Shown: piece after piece, positions 16,078-25,694 of the stretch | Layout of the letters: the number at the start of each line of letters is the position of its first letter | Numbering within the stretch: position 1 is the stretch's first letter | Source: Microbacterium sp. BH-3-3-3 | Lineage (GTDB): Bacteria; Actinomycetota; Actinomycetes; Actinomycetales; Microbacteriaceae | DNA length: 64,000 bases | Assembly: GCF_001792815.1 (NCBI RefSeq) | Contig: NZ_CP017674.1 | Coordinates: 2,170,001 to 2,234,000, forward strand | Direction of reading: 5' to 3' | Notes under the pieces: generated by a model | Told to the model about the DNA's origin: nothing | Seen by the model: the letters and a program-made list of their open reading frames with translations, nothing else | Databases searched by the model: none | Translations under genes and position numbers: made by a program

Positions 16078-17406
16078 TCACCCGCCCGCCGTCATCCACC
16101 TCTGCCCGCGCACGCGGAGCCCCAGGGTGAGCGCGCGCGCGAGCATGTAGACGCCGAAGAACGACGCGGCCAGCCACGCGAGCCCCGTGGCGCCGCCGCC
16201 GGCGAAGAGCGCCACGAGCACCAGCGCGGGCACGTACGGCACCAGGTTGAGCACGCCCGCGAGGGCGAGGTAGCGCGCGTCGCCCGCGCCGATCAGCACC
16301 CCGTCGAGCACGAACACGAAAGCGGCGAGCGGCTGCGCCAGGGCGAGCACGAGCAGCGCCGGCTGGATGAGGGCGGCGATCGCGGGATCGCCGGTGAACA
16401 CGAGCCCCACCACGCCCGACGCGGCGGCCACGATCGCCCCCACGGCGAGGCCGAACCACACACCCCAGGCGCTCGTGCGCCGCAGCACCCGGCCGACGGT
16501 CGGGGAGTCACCGGCGCCCAGGGCGCTGCCGATCAGCGCCTGCGCGGCGATCGCGAGCGCGTCGAGGGCGAACGCCGCGGTCGAGAAGATGGTGAACGCG
16601 ATCTGCCACCCCGCCAGCTCCGCCGAGCCGAGACCGGTCGCGACGGCCACGGTGGCGAGGAACGCCACGCGCAGGCTCACCGTGCGCAGGAACAGCCAGC
16701 CGCCCGAACGGGCCGTGCCGCTCACCCCCGCGCGCTCGGGGCGGATGGATGCCGAATGCCGACGGGCCAATCGCCGCACGACCAGCACGTACGCGCCCAC
16801 CATTCCCCACTGCGCCACGACCGTTCCGGCGGCGGAGCCGGCGATCCCCCAGCCGAAGCCGTAGATGAAGACGGCGTTGAGCAGCGCGTTGGCGCCGAAG
16901 CCGAGGCCGGCGATCCACAGCGGCGTCACGGTGTTCTGCATCCCGCGGAGCAATCCGGTCGCCGCGAACACGACCAGCATGGCGGGCAGGCCCCACATCG
17001 AGATCGACAGGTACGTGCGCGCGTTCTCGGCGACGTCGGGGGCGGCGCCGAACACGTCGACGATCGCGGGCGTCGCCAGCACGCCGACGGCCGCGAGCAG
17101 CGCGCCGAGACCCACGGCGAGCCACATGCCGTCGATGCCCACCGAGACCGCGCGACCGAACTCGCCCGCGCCGAAGCGGCGTGCCACGGCGGGGGTCGTC
17201 GAGTACGCGAGGAACACCATGAGTCCGACGACGGTGTGCAGCACCGCTCCCGCGATACCGAGACCGGCCAGGGGCGCCACGCCCAGGTGCCCGACCATCG
17301 CCGCGTCGACGATGAGGAACAGCGGCTCGGCGATGAGTGCGCCCAGCGCCGGAACGGCGAGCCTGAGGATCGCGCGGTTCAGCGTCTCTGGTGGGCGGGT
17401 GGTCAC
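16078..17406 (-). CDS. MATE-family efflux transporter (DinF-like)
   Basis: A 442-residue polytopic protein with about twelve hydrophobic segments arranged as two six-helix halves, starting at GTG 17404-17406. N-terminal 'LNRAILRLAVPALGALIAEPLFLIVDAAMVGHLGVAPLAGLGIAG' has the MATE helix-1 pattern, with the conserved Asp in 'LIVDAAMVGHLG'; the second half opens with 'VSLRVAFLATVAVATGLG'. DinF-type MATE pumps export cationic drugs or oxidised compounds using H+ or Na+. The substrate is unknown. It is convergent with ridA and divergent from the M13 protease gene. Confidence 0.92.
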   Translation of the reverse strand: MTTRPPETLNRAILRLAVPALGALIAEPLFLIVDAAMVGHLGVAPLAGLGIAGAVLHTVVGLMVFLAYSTTPAVARRFGAGEFGRAVSVGIDGMWLAVGLGALLAAVGVLATPAIVDVFGAAPDVAENARTYLSISMWGLPAMLVVFAATGLLRGMQNTVTPLWIAGLGFGANALLNAVFIYGFGWGIAGSAAGTVVAQWGMVGAYVLVVRRLARRHSASIRPERAGVSGTARSGGWLFLRTVSLRVAFLATVAVATGLGSAELAGWQIAFTIFSTAAFALDALAIAAQALIGSALGAGDSPTVGRVLRRTSAWGVWFGLAVGAIVAAASGVVGLVFTGDPAIAALIQPALLVLALAQPLAAFVFVLDGVLIGAGDARYLALAGVLNLVPYVPALVLVALFAGGGATGLAWLAASFFGVYMLARALTLGLRVRGQRWMTAGG

Positions 17407-17505
17407 GCTCCGAGCCTAGGGCGGGGGTGCGACACCGCCCGGGAGCGTGCGGTCATCGACCGCCGTTCCGAGCCCGCACCGATGTGGGGCACTTATCCTG
17501 ACTGC

Positions 17506-19485
17506 ATGACCGACAACCTCCGTTCCGGTCTCGCGCTCGAAGAGCTCAGCGACGAGATCCGCCCGCAGGACGACCTGTTCCGCCACGTGAACGGCCGCTG
17601 GCTGGAGCGCACCGAGATCCCCGACGACAAGGCCCGCTGGGGCTCGTTCCACCTCATCGCCGAGCAGGCCGAGGCGAACGTGCGCACCATCGTGCAGGAG
17701 TCGCAGGATGCCGAGCCCGGCACCGAGGCCCGCAAGATCGGCGACCTCTTCGCGAGCTTCATGGACACTGAGCGCATCGAGCAGCTCGGCCGCGCGCCCA
17801 TCGAGGCCCGCCTGGAGCGCGTCGACGCCGTGACCGACATCGCCTCGTTGCTGCAGCTCATCGGCGACCTCGAGCGCGACGGCGTCAGCGGTCTGCTGGC
17901 GCTGTTCGTCGAGCCCGACCCGGGCGCGCCCACCCGCTACGTCCCGGTGCTGTACCAGAGCGGCATCTCGCTGCCCGACGAGAGCTACTACCGCCTCGAG
18001 AACTTCGACGAGACCCGCACGGCGTACCGCGGCCACATCGAGCGCCTGCTCGACCTGGCCGGCGTCGCCGAGGCCGCGGCATCCGCGGACCGCGTCTTCG
18101 CCCTCGAGACCGAGATCGCCACGCACCACTGGTCGCGCGAAGACAACCGCGACGCGGTCAAGACGTACAACCTGAAGTCGTGGGACGACACCGTCGCCCT
18201 GGCCGGGCTCGACCTCGAGCCGTGGCGTTCCGCCGTCGCGCCGGGGCACGAGAACGCGCTCGCCGAGGTCGTCGTCTACCAGCCGAGCTTCATCGAGTCG
18301 CTCGGGGGACTGCTGGTCGAGGAGCGCCTGGACGACTGGAAGGCCTGGGTGCGATTCAAGATCGTGCACTCCGCCGCGTCGTTCCTCTCCGACGACTTCG
18401 TCGCCGAGAACTTCTCCTTCTACGGCACCCAGCTGACGGGCGTGCCGGTGAACCGCGAGCGCTGGAAGCGCGGGGTGGGTCTCGTCGAGGCCGCCCTGGG
18501 CGAGGCGATCGGCAAGGTCTACGTCGAGCGGCACTTCCCGCCGGCGGCGAAGGACGCCATGGACGGCCTGGTCGCCAACCTCATCGAGGCGTACCGTCGG
18601 TCGATCCGCGGCCTCGAGTGGATGACCGAAGAGACGCGCGAGCGCGCCCTCGCGAAGCTCGACGCGTTCACGCCGAAGATCGGCTACCCCGTGCGCTGGA
18701 AGGACTACGGCGAGCTCGAGGTCGTCGCCGACGACCTGATCGGCAACGTACGCCGCGCTCACCTGTGGGAGCACGACCGCCAGCTCGCGAAGGTCGGCCA
18801 GCCGATCGACCGCGACGAGTGGTACATGACCCCGCAGACCGTGAACGCGTACTACAACCCGCTCATGAACGAGATCGTGTTCCCCGCCGCGATCCTGCAG
18901 TACCCGTTCTTCGACGCCGACCGTGACGCCGCGGCCAACTACGGCGGCATCGGTGCGGTGATCGGTCACGAGATCGGACACGGCTTCGACGACCAGGGCA
19001 GCCGTTTCGACGGTGACGGGTCGCTGCGCGACTGGTGGACGGATGCCGACCGCGCGGCCTTCGAGGAGCGCACCAAGGCCCTCATCGCCCAGTACGACGC
19101 GCTCGTGCCGCAGGGCCTCGCCGACGAGCACCACGTCAACGGCGCGCTCACCATCGGCGAGAACATCGGCGACCTGGGCGGCCTCGGCATCGCGATCGCG
19201 GCATACCGCCTCTTCCTCGAGGGACAGGGCGAGACGGCGGGTGAGGGCCCCGACGTCGACGGGTTCACCGGCATCCAGCGTCTGCTGCTGAGCTGGGCTC
19301 AGATCTGGCAGCAGAAGGGGCGCGACGCCGAGACGATCCGTCTGCTCACCATCGACCCGCACTCGCCGAACGAGTTCCGTTGCAATCAGATCGTGCGTAA
19401 CATCGACGCATTCTACGAGGCGTTCGGAGTCACCGAGGGCGACGCCCTCTGGCTCGACGCCGACCAGCGCGTCACCATTTGGTGA
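17506..19485 (+). CDS. M13-family zinc metalloendopeptidase (neprilysin-like)
   Basis: A 659-residue protein from ATG 17506; the long upstream open frame is a shadow of the MATE gene. The zinc motif is H488-E-I-G-H492 and the third ligand motif is E552-N-I-G-D556, both perfect for M13. The N-terminal domain holds 'QDDLFRHVNGRWLE' and the end contains 'HSPNEFRCNQIVRN', which is the family's C-terminal substrate-binding block. No signal peptide is seen, as in mycobacterial Zmp1, so it may be cytoplasmic or exported by another route. It cleaves short peptides N-terminal to hydrophobic residues. It lies alone upstream of a beta-lactamase-like gene. Confidence 0.95.
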   Translation: MTDNLRSGLALEELSDEIRPQDDLFRHVNGRWLERTEIPDDKARWGSFHLIAEQAEANVRTIVQESQDAEPGTEARKIGDLFASFMDTERIEQLGRAPIEARLERVDAVTDIASLLQLIGDLERDGVSGLLALFVEPDPGAPTRYVPVLYQSGISLPDESYYRLENFDETRTAYRGHIERLLDLAGVAEAAASADRVFALETEIATHHWSREDNRDAVKTYNLKSWDDTVALAGLDLEPWRSAVAPGHENALAEVVVYQPSFIESLGGLLVEERLDDWKAWVRFKIVHSAASFLSDDFVAENFSFYGTQLTGVPVNRERWKRGVGLVEAALGEAIGKVYVERHFPPAAKDAMDGLVANLIEAYRRSIRGLEWMTEETRERALAKLDAFTPKIGYPVRWKDYGELEVVADDLIGNVRRAHLWEHDRQLAKVGQPIDRDEWYMTPQTVNAYYNPLMNEIVFPAAILQYPFFDADRDAAANYGGIGAVIGHEIGHGFDDQGSRFDGDGSLRDWWTDADRAAFEERTKALIAQYDALVPQGLADEHHVNGALTIGENIGDLGGLGIAIAAYRLFLEGQGETAGEGPDVDGFTGIQRLLLSWAQIWQQKGRDAETIRLLTIDPHSPNEFRCNQIVRNIDAFYEAFGVTEGDALWLDADQRVTIW

Positions 19486-19527
19486 GGTCGCGTTTGTTGC
19501 CCTCCTGACCCGGAAGGAGCCACGCTC

Positions 19528-20499
19528 GTGGGCATGCCCCCGGTTCCCGAGCCCGCCGTGCCCGACCCCGTCGGTGGGCCGGTGGAGTCGTCGTCTCGTC
19601 GCGACGCCCCCGCCCTCCGCGGGGCGGGACGCAAGGGACCTAAGCGCCTCCCGCGTCGCGCCGCGGCCGGTCGTCGGTCGTTCACGGCGACGCTGCGCTC
19701 GCTCGACGAGCTGGCGGCGTCGGGGGCCAAGGTCTCGGTGCGCATCGACGATCTCGACGGTGGGGCGGAAGTGCTGTCGGGCGACGACTTCGTGACGCTG
19801 CCCGTCGGCGGCCTCGGCGTGGTGCCGCTGCTGATCGAGGTCGCCGCCGCGATCGAGGCGGGGCGCCTCGACCCGCTCGAGATCGTCGACCGCGCGTCGG
19901 TGCACGACGCCGCCCAGGGCGGGGTCTGGCAGCACCTCAAGGCCCCGGCGCTGCCCGTGGCCGATCTCGCGGCGTTGGCCGCGTCGTCGGGCGACGCTCT
20001 CGCGGTCAACGCCCTCGTGCACCGGGTGGGGCTGCAATCGGTGCGGGCGCGGGTCGAACAGCTGGGCCTGCGGCGCACGGCGCTGCTCGACCGGTTCCGC
20101 GACGCCCGCGGACCCGATGACGCCCCCCATCTGGCCCTGTCCACGGCGCGCGAGATGGCGCACGTGTTCGCCGGTCTGGTGAACTCGACCATCGTGTCGC
20201 CGGGGGTCAGCGCGCAGGTCGCGGAGTGGCTGAGCCTGAACCACGACCTGTCGCTCGTGGCATCCGCCACCGGCCTCGATCCCTTCGCCCACGAGAACGA
20301 TCAGCACGGGCTGCTGTTCGTCAACAAGACGGGTCGCGCGGCGGGCGTGCGCGCCGAGGCCGGCGTCTTGGGCGGACCGCGCGCGGGCGTCGCGTTCGCG
20401 CTGATCGTCAACTTCGACGACCTCTCGATCGCCCACCGTCTGCGGGCGCACGACGCCTTCCGCGTGCTGGGTGTCGAGCTGATGGAGTACGTGTACTGA
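19528..20499 (+). CDS. Beta-lactamase class A-like protein with degenerate active site
   Basis: A 323-residue protein. GTG 19528 is chosen since a GGAAGGAG site lies 8 nt upstream. The layout follows class A beta-lactamase/serine hydrolases: a basic Pro-rich N-terminus (residues 1-50), then the alpha/beta domain. The SxxK position reads 'TLPVGGLGVVPLL', so both nucleophile Ser and general base Lys are missing; the SDN loop appears as 'ASSGDALAVNALV'; the KTG triad is kept in 'FVNKTGRAAGVRAE'. It is therefore probably a non-catalytic member, perhaps binding peptidoglycan or a protein. There is no signal peptide, which is also unusual for an active lactamase. Confidence 0.72.
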   Translation: MGMPPVPEPAVPDPVGGPVESSSRRDAPALRGAGRKGPKRLPRRAAAGRRSFTATLRSLDELAASGAKVSVRIDDLDGGAEVLSGDDFVTLPVGGLGVVPLLIEVAAAIEAGRLDPLEIVDRASVHDAAQGGVWQHLKAPALPVADLAALAASSGDALAVNALVHRVGLQSVRARVEQLGLRRTALLDRFRDARGPDDAPHLALSTAREMAHVFAGLVNSTIVSPGVSAQVAEWLSLNHDLSLVASATGLDPFAHENDQHGLLFVNKTGRAAGVRAEAGVLGGPRAGVAFALIVNFDDLSIAHRLRAHDAFRVLGVELMEYVY

Positions 20500-20608
20500 C
20501 GGGCGGCGAAGAATGCTCCCCCACCGGGCGCGCGAACGCAATCCCTTCCCCGGCGCGGAGGGTCGCTGGGACGCTGGTCGCCTCCACACGAAAGAAGGGA
20601 CCGGGGCC

Positions 20609-20881
20609 ATGTCCGACTCCTCCACCACCGACCCGTTCGCCGACAAGGCCGGCCCCGAGGGCCACTCCATCACCGACTGGACCGACCTCGGTCGCGAGAT
20701 GTGGTCGTATCTGACCGGTCGCGGCGCGGCCGTCAACTACTCGTTCGTCGACATGACCGTCGAGGTTCCCCGCGACATCGGTCCCGACGCCCCGCGCGCG
20801 ACCTGGAAGCTCAACGGCACCCTGCGCGTCACCACGAGCGACGACACCGCGGCCGGGTCCGACCCGCACCGCGGCAGCTGA
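20609..20881 (+). CDS. Small protein of unknown function
   Basis: A 90-residue acidic protein starting at ATG 20609 behind an AGAAGGGA ribosome site (20591-20598). It contains 'HSITDWTDLGREMWSYLTGRGAAVNYSFVDMTVEVPRD' and 'RATWKLNGTLRVTTSDD', predicted as a helix followed by beta strands. No signal peptide or membrane helix is present. It precedes the FHA-domain gene by 14 nt on the same strand and is probably cotranscribed with it. I do not recognise the family, although the pair small protein plus FHA-like protein could be a conserved unit. Confidence 0.68.
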   Translation: MSDSSTTDPFADKAGPEGHSITDWTDLGREMWSYLTGRGAAVNYSFVDMTVEVPRDIGPDAPRATWKLNGTLRVTTSDDTAAGSDPHRGS

Positions 20882-20895
20882 GGGGCGGCGCCGTC

Positions 20896-21786
20896 ATGGT
20901 GCGTCTCGACATCGACCTCGCCTTCTCGGAGCGCGACGAGACGGAGGATGCCGGGTCGCCTCCGTTCGAGGGCACGGTGACCGCCGCGGGCTCCGAGGTG
21001 CGCGTCTTCGTGAGCGACCCCTCGCGCCTGCCGGGCCGCGGTCGGCGCACCCTGGGCGAGTTGTCGACCCTGGCCGATGCCCTGGCATCCCGGGGCATCT
21101 CGGTGCGCGTGGAGGGGCCGGACGGTCCGATCCTGCACCTCGGCGACGTCAAGCGCAGCGTCCTGCAGCGGGCGGTCACGGGGTCGGCGCACATCCGACT
21201 GGGTTCTGTCGCGGCGGTGGCACCGCTGCTGATGAAACGGAACGGTCGGGGGTCGGTCTTCCCGATCCCGCCGGGCACCCCGATGCCGCTGGTTCCCACC
21301 GTCAACCGCACGGTGCGCCGCCGCATCACCACGACGCACTACACGCCCGGCTCGGGGCGGCCGCGCCTGATCTTCGCGGTCGGCGACGCGACGTGGGACG
21401 GCTCGCGGCCGCGCGAGTTCGACCTGCTGCCCGAGAAGACCGTGATCGGTTCGGGCGAAGAGGTCGACCTGCGCCTGCCCGGCCTGGCGCCGGTGCACGC
21501 CGAGATCCGCCACGAGGGCGACGACGAGTACGTGCTGTACGGCTTCGACGAGGTCGGGGGCGGCGGGGCGCGCGAGCAAGGCCCGGGTCGTGACCGCGGC
21601 GGGCGCATCCTGCGCACCGGTGCGCGTATCGAGCTGGGCGACTGGCGGCTCGCGTACTTCCGCGCCGAGTTCGCCGACCACGGCCGACCGTACGGCGGGC
21701 GCGTCGGCGGCGAGTTGGCGCGTCAGCGCAAGCAGCCGCCGCGGGGTGGGAGCGGCCCGCTCAGCCGCGCGAGCGATCCCGACTGA
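20896..21786 (+). CDS. FHA-like domain protein
   Basis: A 296-residue protein starting at ATG 20896. The C-terminal half (residues about 175-265) fits a forkhead-associated beta sandwich: 'KTVIGSGEEVDLRLPGLAPVHAEIRHEGDDEYVLYGF', with the G-S and H positions of phosphothreonine-binding loops, then 'RILRTGARIELGDWRLAYFRAEF'. The N-terminal half has an unassigned alpha/beta region ('RRTLGELSTLADALASRGISVRVEG'). FHA domains bind phosphothreonine peptides, so it may act downstream of a Ser/Thr kinase; no kinase is in the window. The end is basic and disordered. Probably cotranscribed with the 90-residue gene. Confidence 0.75.
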   Translation: MVRLDIDLAFSERDETEDAGSPPFEGTVTAAGSEVRVFVSDPSRLPGRGRRTLGELSTLADALASRGISVRVEGPDGPILHLGDVKRSVLQRAVTGSAHIRLGSVAAVAPLLMKRNGRGSVFPIPPGTPMPLVPTVNRTVRRRITTTHYTPGSGRPRLIFAVGDATWDGSRPREFDLLPEKTVIGSGEEVDLRLPGLAPVHAEIRHEGDDEYVLYGFDEVGGGGAREQGPGRDRGGRILRTGARIELGDWRLAYFRAEFADHGRPYGGRVGGELARQRKQPPRGGSGPLSRASDPD

Positions 21787-21830
21787 GACGGTGGACGGGC
21801 TGGCCGGGCGGGCTGGGCGCCGTCGAAGCG

Positions 21831-21914
21831 GCATCCGTTCGTCGAGGACGCATCCGTTCGTCGAGGCCGCACGGGAGTGTGCTCGATCGGATGCGGTCTC
21901 GACGAACGAATGCG
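21831..21914. repeat. Direct and inverted repeat block between convergent genes
   Basis: GCATCCGTTCGTCGAGG occurs at 21831-21847 and again at 21850-21866 (19-nt period). An inverted copy with one mismatch, CTCGACGAACGAATGCG, lies at 21898-21914. The block sits between the FHA gene and purU, which converge, so it can fold as a hairpin and may serve as a bidirectional terminator. The duplicated arm allows two alternative stems. Confidence 0.7.
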
Positions 21915-21958
21915 TCCTCGGTCGGGCGTGGCGGTAGCGACGCCGCCTCGCGACCGCG

Positions 21959-22840
<882 letters not shown>

Positions 22841-23013
22841 CGGACCATTCTGCCGTGCGCCGACGCGGTCCCCGACCACGGTTGCGGCGCACAGCGGGGC
22901 GCTGTTCGTACAGCGGGGCGGTCATCGCGCGCCCCGGTGCACCGATCGCGCCCCGGTGCGCCGGGCTGACCGCACCAGCCTCGATGTCGGCGGGCGGGGC
23001 TAGCCTGGGAGAC

Positions 23014-24342
23014 GTGAACAACGCCCTGCGCCTCGACCGGCCGGGGTGGCGCACCTGGGTGCTGTGGGGCGTCGGCCTGCTCGCCTACGTCGTCTCGATC
23101 GTCAACCGCACGTCGCTCTCGGCCGTGGGCGTCGATGCCGCCACCCGCTTCCACGCCGATGCGTCGGCGCTGTCGATGTTCGCCGTCATCCAACTCTTCG
23201 TCTACGGCGCCATGCAGATCCCGGTGGGCCTGCTGCTCGACCGCTTCGGCGCGCGGCCCATGATCGCGATCGGCATGGTCCTCATGGCGCTCGGCCAGCT
23301 GGTGATGGCGTTCGCCGATGCGGTGGGGATCGGCATCCTGGCCCGCGTGCTCATCGGGGCGGGCGACGCCGCCATCTTCCCCAGCGTGCTGCGCGTGATC
23401 GCGACGTGGTTCCCGGCGCAACGGGCGCCGCTGCTGGTGCAGCTCACGGGCATCATCGGCCAGTTCGGCCAGATCATCGCCGTGGTGCCGCTCGCCGCGC
23501 TGCTGCACGCCACGAGCTGGAGCGTCGCCTTCGGCAGCGTCGCGGGACTCGGGGTGCTGTTCGCGGTGCTGACGTACGCGATCATCCGCAACCGCCCGCC
23601 CGAGCGTCGCACCGACCCGGTCGACACCTCGGTCGACACGCAGACCGGCGCGATCCGGGTCGTGACCTCGGCGGCCGACCTGCGGCAGGGGTTCCGCGAG
23701 TCGTGGGCGCACCCCGGCACCCGCCTCGGCTTCTGGTCGCACTTCGCCACCCCCTTCGCGGGAACGGCGTTCATGCTGCTCTGGGGCTTCCCGTTCCTCA
23801 CCGCGGGCGAGGGGCTTCCGGCGGCGACGGCGTCGTTGATCATGACGACGCTCGTGCTGTTCGGCATCGTGTGCGGTCCGGTCATCGGCGCGTTGTCGAG
23901 TCGGCATCCCACCCGTCGTTCGCGCTGGCTCGTGCTCCCGGTCGTGGCGTTCCAGGCGGTGGTGTGGATCGCCGTGATTGCCTGGCCGGGGCCCGCCCCG
24001 GTGTGGTTGCTGATCGTGCTGATGTTCGCCCTGTCGACGGGGGGACCCGCCTCGATGATCGCGTTCGACCACGCGCGCACCTTCACTCCCAGCCACCGGC
24101 TCAGCACCGCGACGGGCATCGTGAACGGCGGCGGCTTCCTCGCCGCGCTCCTCGCGATCCTGTTCATCGGCGTCGCGATGGACGTGCAGGGGGCGGGGAC
24201 CCCGGCGACCTATTCTCTGGATGCCTTCCGCCTGGCGTTCCTCACCCAGGTGCCGCTGTGGCTCGTCGGGGGGATCGCGATCGCCGTCGAGCGCGGGCGC
24301 ACGATCCGTCACGTGGGCGGGTTCGACAAGCTGCCGCGCTGA
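23014..24342 (+). CDS. Major facilitator superfamily transporter
   Basis: A 442-residue protein with twelve hydrophobic segments, starting at GTG 23014 ('NNALRLDRPGWRTWVLWGVG'). MFS signature A is seen between helices 2 and 3 as 'PVGLLLDRFGARPMI', and the second-half equivalent is 'GALSSRHPTRRSRW'. The profile is close to the actinobacterial anion/nitrate-sugar type group, but no substrate can be named. An extended loop around residues 190-225 separates the two halves. It is divergent from purU and followed by a convergent membrane protein gene. Confidence 0.88.
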   Translation: MNNALRLDRPGWRTWVLWGVGLLAYVVSIVNRTSLSAVGVDAATRFHADASALSMFAVIQLFVYGAMQIPVGLLLDRFGARPMIAIGMVLMALGQLVMAFADAVGIGILARVLIGAGDAAIFPSVLRVIATWFPAQRAPLLVQLTGIIGQFGQIIAVVPLAALLHATSWSVAFGSVAGLGVLFAVLTYAIIRNRPPERRTDPVDTSVDTQTGAIRVVTSAADLRQGFRESWAHPGTRLGFWSHFATPFAGTAFMLLWGFPFLTAGEGLPAATASLIMTTLVLFGIVCGPVIGALSSRHPTRRSRWLVLPVVAFQAVVWIAVIAWPGPAPVWLLIVLMFALSTGGPASMIAFDHARTFTPSHRLSTATGIVNGGGFLAALLAILFIGVAMDVQGAGTPATYSLDAFRLAFLTQVPLWLVGGIAIAVERGRTIRHVGGFDKLPR

Positions 24343-24383
24343 CGCCCGCGGTGAGGCCGGCAGGGGAGGACGGATCGCTCCGG

Positions 24384-24788
24384 TCAGCCCAGGCCGGTCA
24401 CCCGCTGCCAGAGGTCGATGAGCAGCGGCACCACGTCGGAGGCCCGGTCGGCCGAACCGACGGCCACCGCGACGAGGGGATACACGGTCGTCGCGAGGGC
24501 GGCGAGCACGGCGACGACCGCGAAGGTCCACGCGAGCCAGACGCGGCGGCGCGTGACCGCCACCAGCAGGGCGCCCGCGGCCACGACGACGCCGAGCAGG
24601 GTCGCGAGGGCGACACCGCCGACGGGGAACGGAACGAGGCCCGCCGTGCCGGCCGTGGTCGCGGCGAGGAAGCCGACGAGGGGCAGGTACAGCGCGAGGG
24701 CGATGATCACCGTGAGGGCCGCACCCACGCCGGTGGCGATGAACACGCCGCGGGGCCGGCGACGGGCACCCGAGGTCACGCGCCTCAC
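24384..24788 (-). CDS. Four-helix membrane protein, unknown function
   Basis: A 134-residue protein with four hydrophobic segments (about residues 15-48, 54-78, 84-110 in part) and a short polar C-terminus ending 'LWQRVTGLG'. The GTG start (24786-24788) overlaps the TGA of a 17-codon open frame upstream in the GTGA manner, so translation may depend on that leader. It is convergent with the MFS gene. I do not recognise a family. Confidence 0.65.
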   Translation of the reverse strand: MRRVTSGARRRPRGVFIATGVGAALTVIIALALYLPLVGFLAATTAGTAGLVPFPVGGVALATLLGVVVAAGALLVAVTRRRVWLAWTFAVVAVLAALATTVYPLVAVAVGSADRASDVVPLLIDLWQRVTGLG

Positions 24789-24838
24789 GGGTGCACCTCG
24801 AGCGACGTGACGCGGAAGTCGATGATCGTGGATGCCAT
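24785..24838 (-). CDS. 17-residue leader peptide coupled to the downstream membrane protein
   Basis: ATG 24836-24838 follows an AGAGGA ribosome site by about 8 nt and encodes M-A-S-T-I-I-D-F-R-V-T-S-L-E-V-H-P before TGA 24785-24787. The stop overlaps the GTG start of the membrane protein gene (GTGA). The downstream gene has no ribosome site other than within this leader, so the short frame probably acts as a translational entry point. Whether the peptide itself has a role is unknown. Confidence 0.5.
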   Translation of the reverse strand: MASTIIDFRVTSLEVHP

Positions 24839-24962
24839 GTCGATGTCCTCTCGTGAAGGTGACGGTGTCGTCACGGAGGAGACGTACCGGGCGGCGGAAT
24901 CGTCACGCCCCGACGGGGTTTCCCCGACACGCGCCCGGCGGACCCGGTGCGAGACTCGGAGC

Positions 24963-25649
24963 ATGAGCGCGATTGACATCCGCACGCTGGGCGACATCGA
25001 CGGCATCCACCGGGCCGCGGGGGTACTCGACGAGGTGTGGGGCGAGCGCGGAACGATGCCGGCGAACATCCTGCGCGCCCTCGAACACGCGGGCAACTAC
25101 GTCGTGGGCCTGTTCGACGGCGATCGCATGGTCGGCGCGTCGGCGGCGTTCTTCGCGCCGCCCGCCGAACGCTCGATGCACTCGCACATCACCGGCATCG
25201 TGCCCGGGTACCAGGGCCGCGGCCTCGGTCGTCAGCTGAAGGAGCACCAGCGCGCCTGGGCGCTGGAGCGCGGCGTCGGGCACATCACCTGGACCTTCGA
25301 CCCGCTCGTCGCGCGCAACGCCCACTTCAACCTGGCCGTGCTCGGCGCTCGCGTCACCGACTACCTCGTCAACCAGTACGGCGAGATGGACGACGCCGTG
25401 AACCGCGGCGACGAGTCCGACCGCCTCATGGTCGCGTGGGCGCTCGCCGAGCCGCCCGCACCGACCCCCGCGGATGCCGAGATCCTCGCCGCCGTGGCCG
25501 TGCCCGACGACGTCGCGGCGCTCCGCCGCAGCGACCCGGTGGCCGCCGCCGGGTGGCGCGTGCGCGTGCGCGACGAACTGCGGGAGCACCGGGCATCCGG
25601 TCGCCGCGTCGGCGGTTTCGATCGCCGCGGATACCTCATCGTGCGGTGA
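24963..25649 (+). CDS. GNAT-family acetyltransferase (COG3375-like)
   Basis: A 228-residue protein starting at ATG 24963. The acetyl-CoA loop is 'GIVPGYQGRGLGRQLKEHQ' (Q/RxxGxG as QGRGLG, residues about 78-88). The rest ('TWTFDPLVARNAHFNLAVLGARVTDYLVNQYGEMDD') is typical of the predicted acetyltransferase group COG3375, whose substrate is unknown. It is divergent from the leader/membrane protein unit and convergent with the 69-residue gene downstream, separated from it by a hairpin. Confidence 0.85.
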   Translation: MSAIDIRTLGDIDGIHRAAGVLDEVWGERGTMPANILRALEHAGNYVVGLFDGDRMVGASAAFFAPPAERSMHSHITGIVPGYQGRGLGRQLKEHQRAWALERGVGHITWTFDPLVARNAHFNLAVLGARVTDYLVNQYGEMDDAVNRGDESDRLMVAWALAEPPAPTPADAEILAAVAVPDDVAALRRSDPVAAAGWRVRVRDELREHRASGRRVGGFDRRGYLIVR

Positions 25650-25659
25650 CGCCTCGCGC

Positions 25660-25682
25660 CGCCCGCTCCGTGGGGGCGGGCG
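25660..25682. terminator. Bidirectional hairpin terminator
   Basis: Arms 25660-25669 (CGCCCGCTCC) and 25673-25682 (GGGGCGGGCG) pair over 10 bp with one T.G pair and a 3-nt loop. It lies between the GNAT gene and the convergent 69-residue gene. Confidence 0.6.
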
Positions 25683-25694
25683 ACGCAGCAGGGA

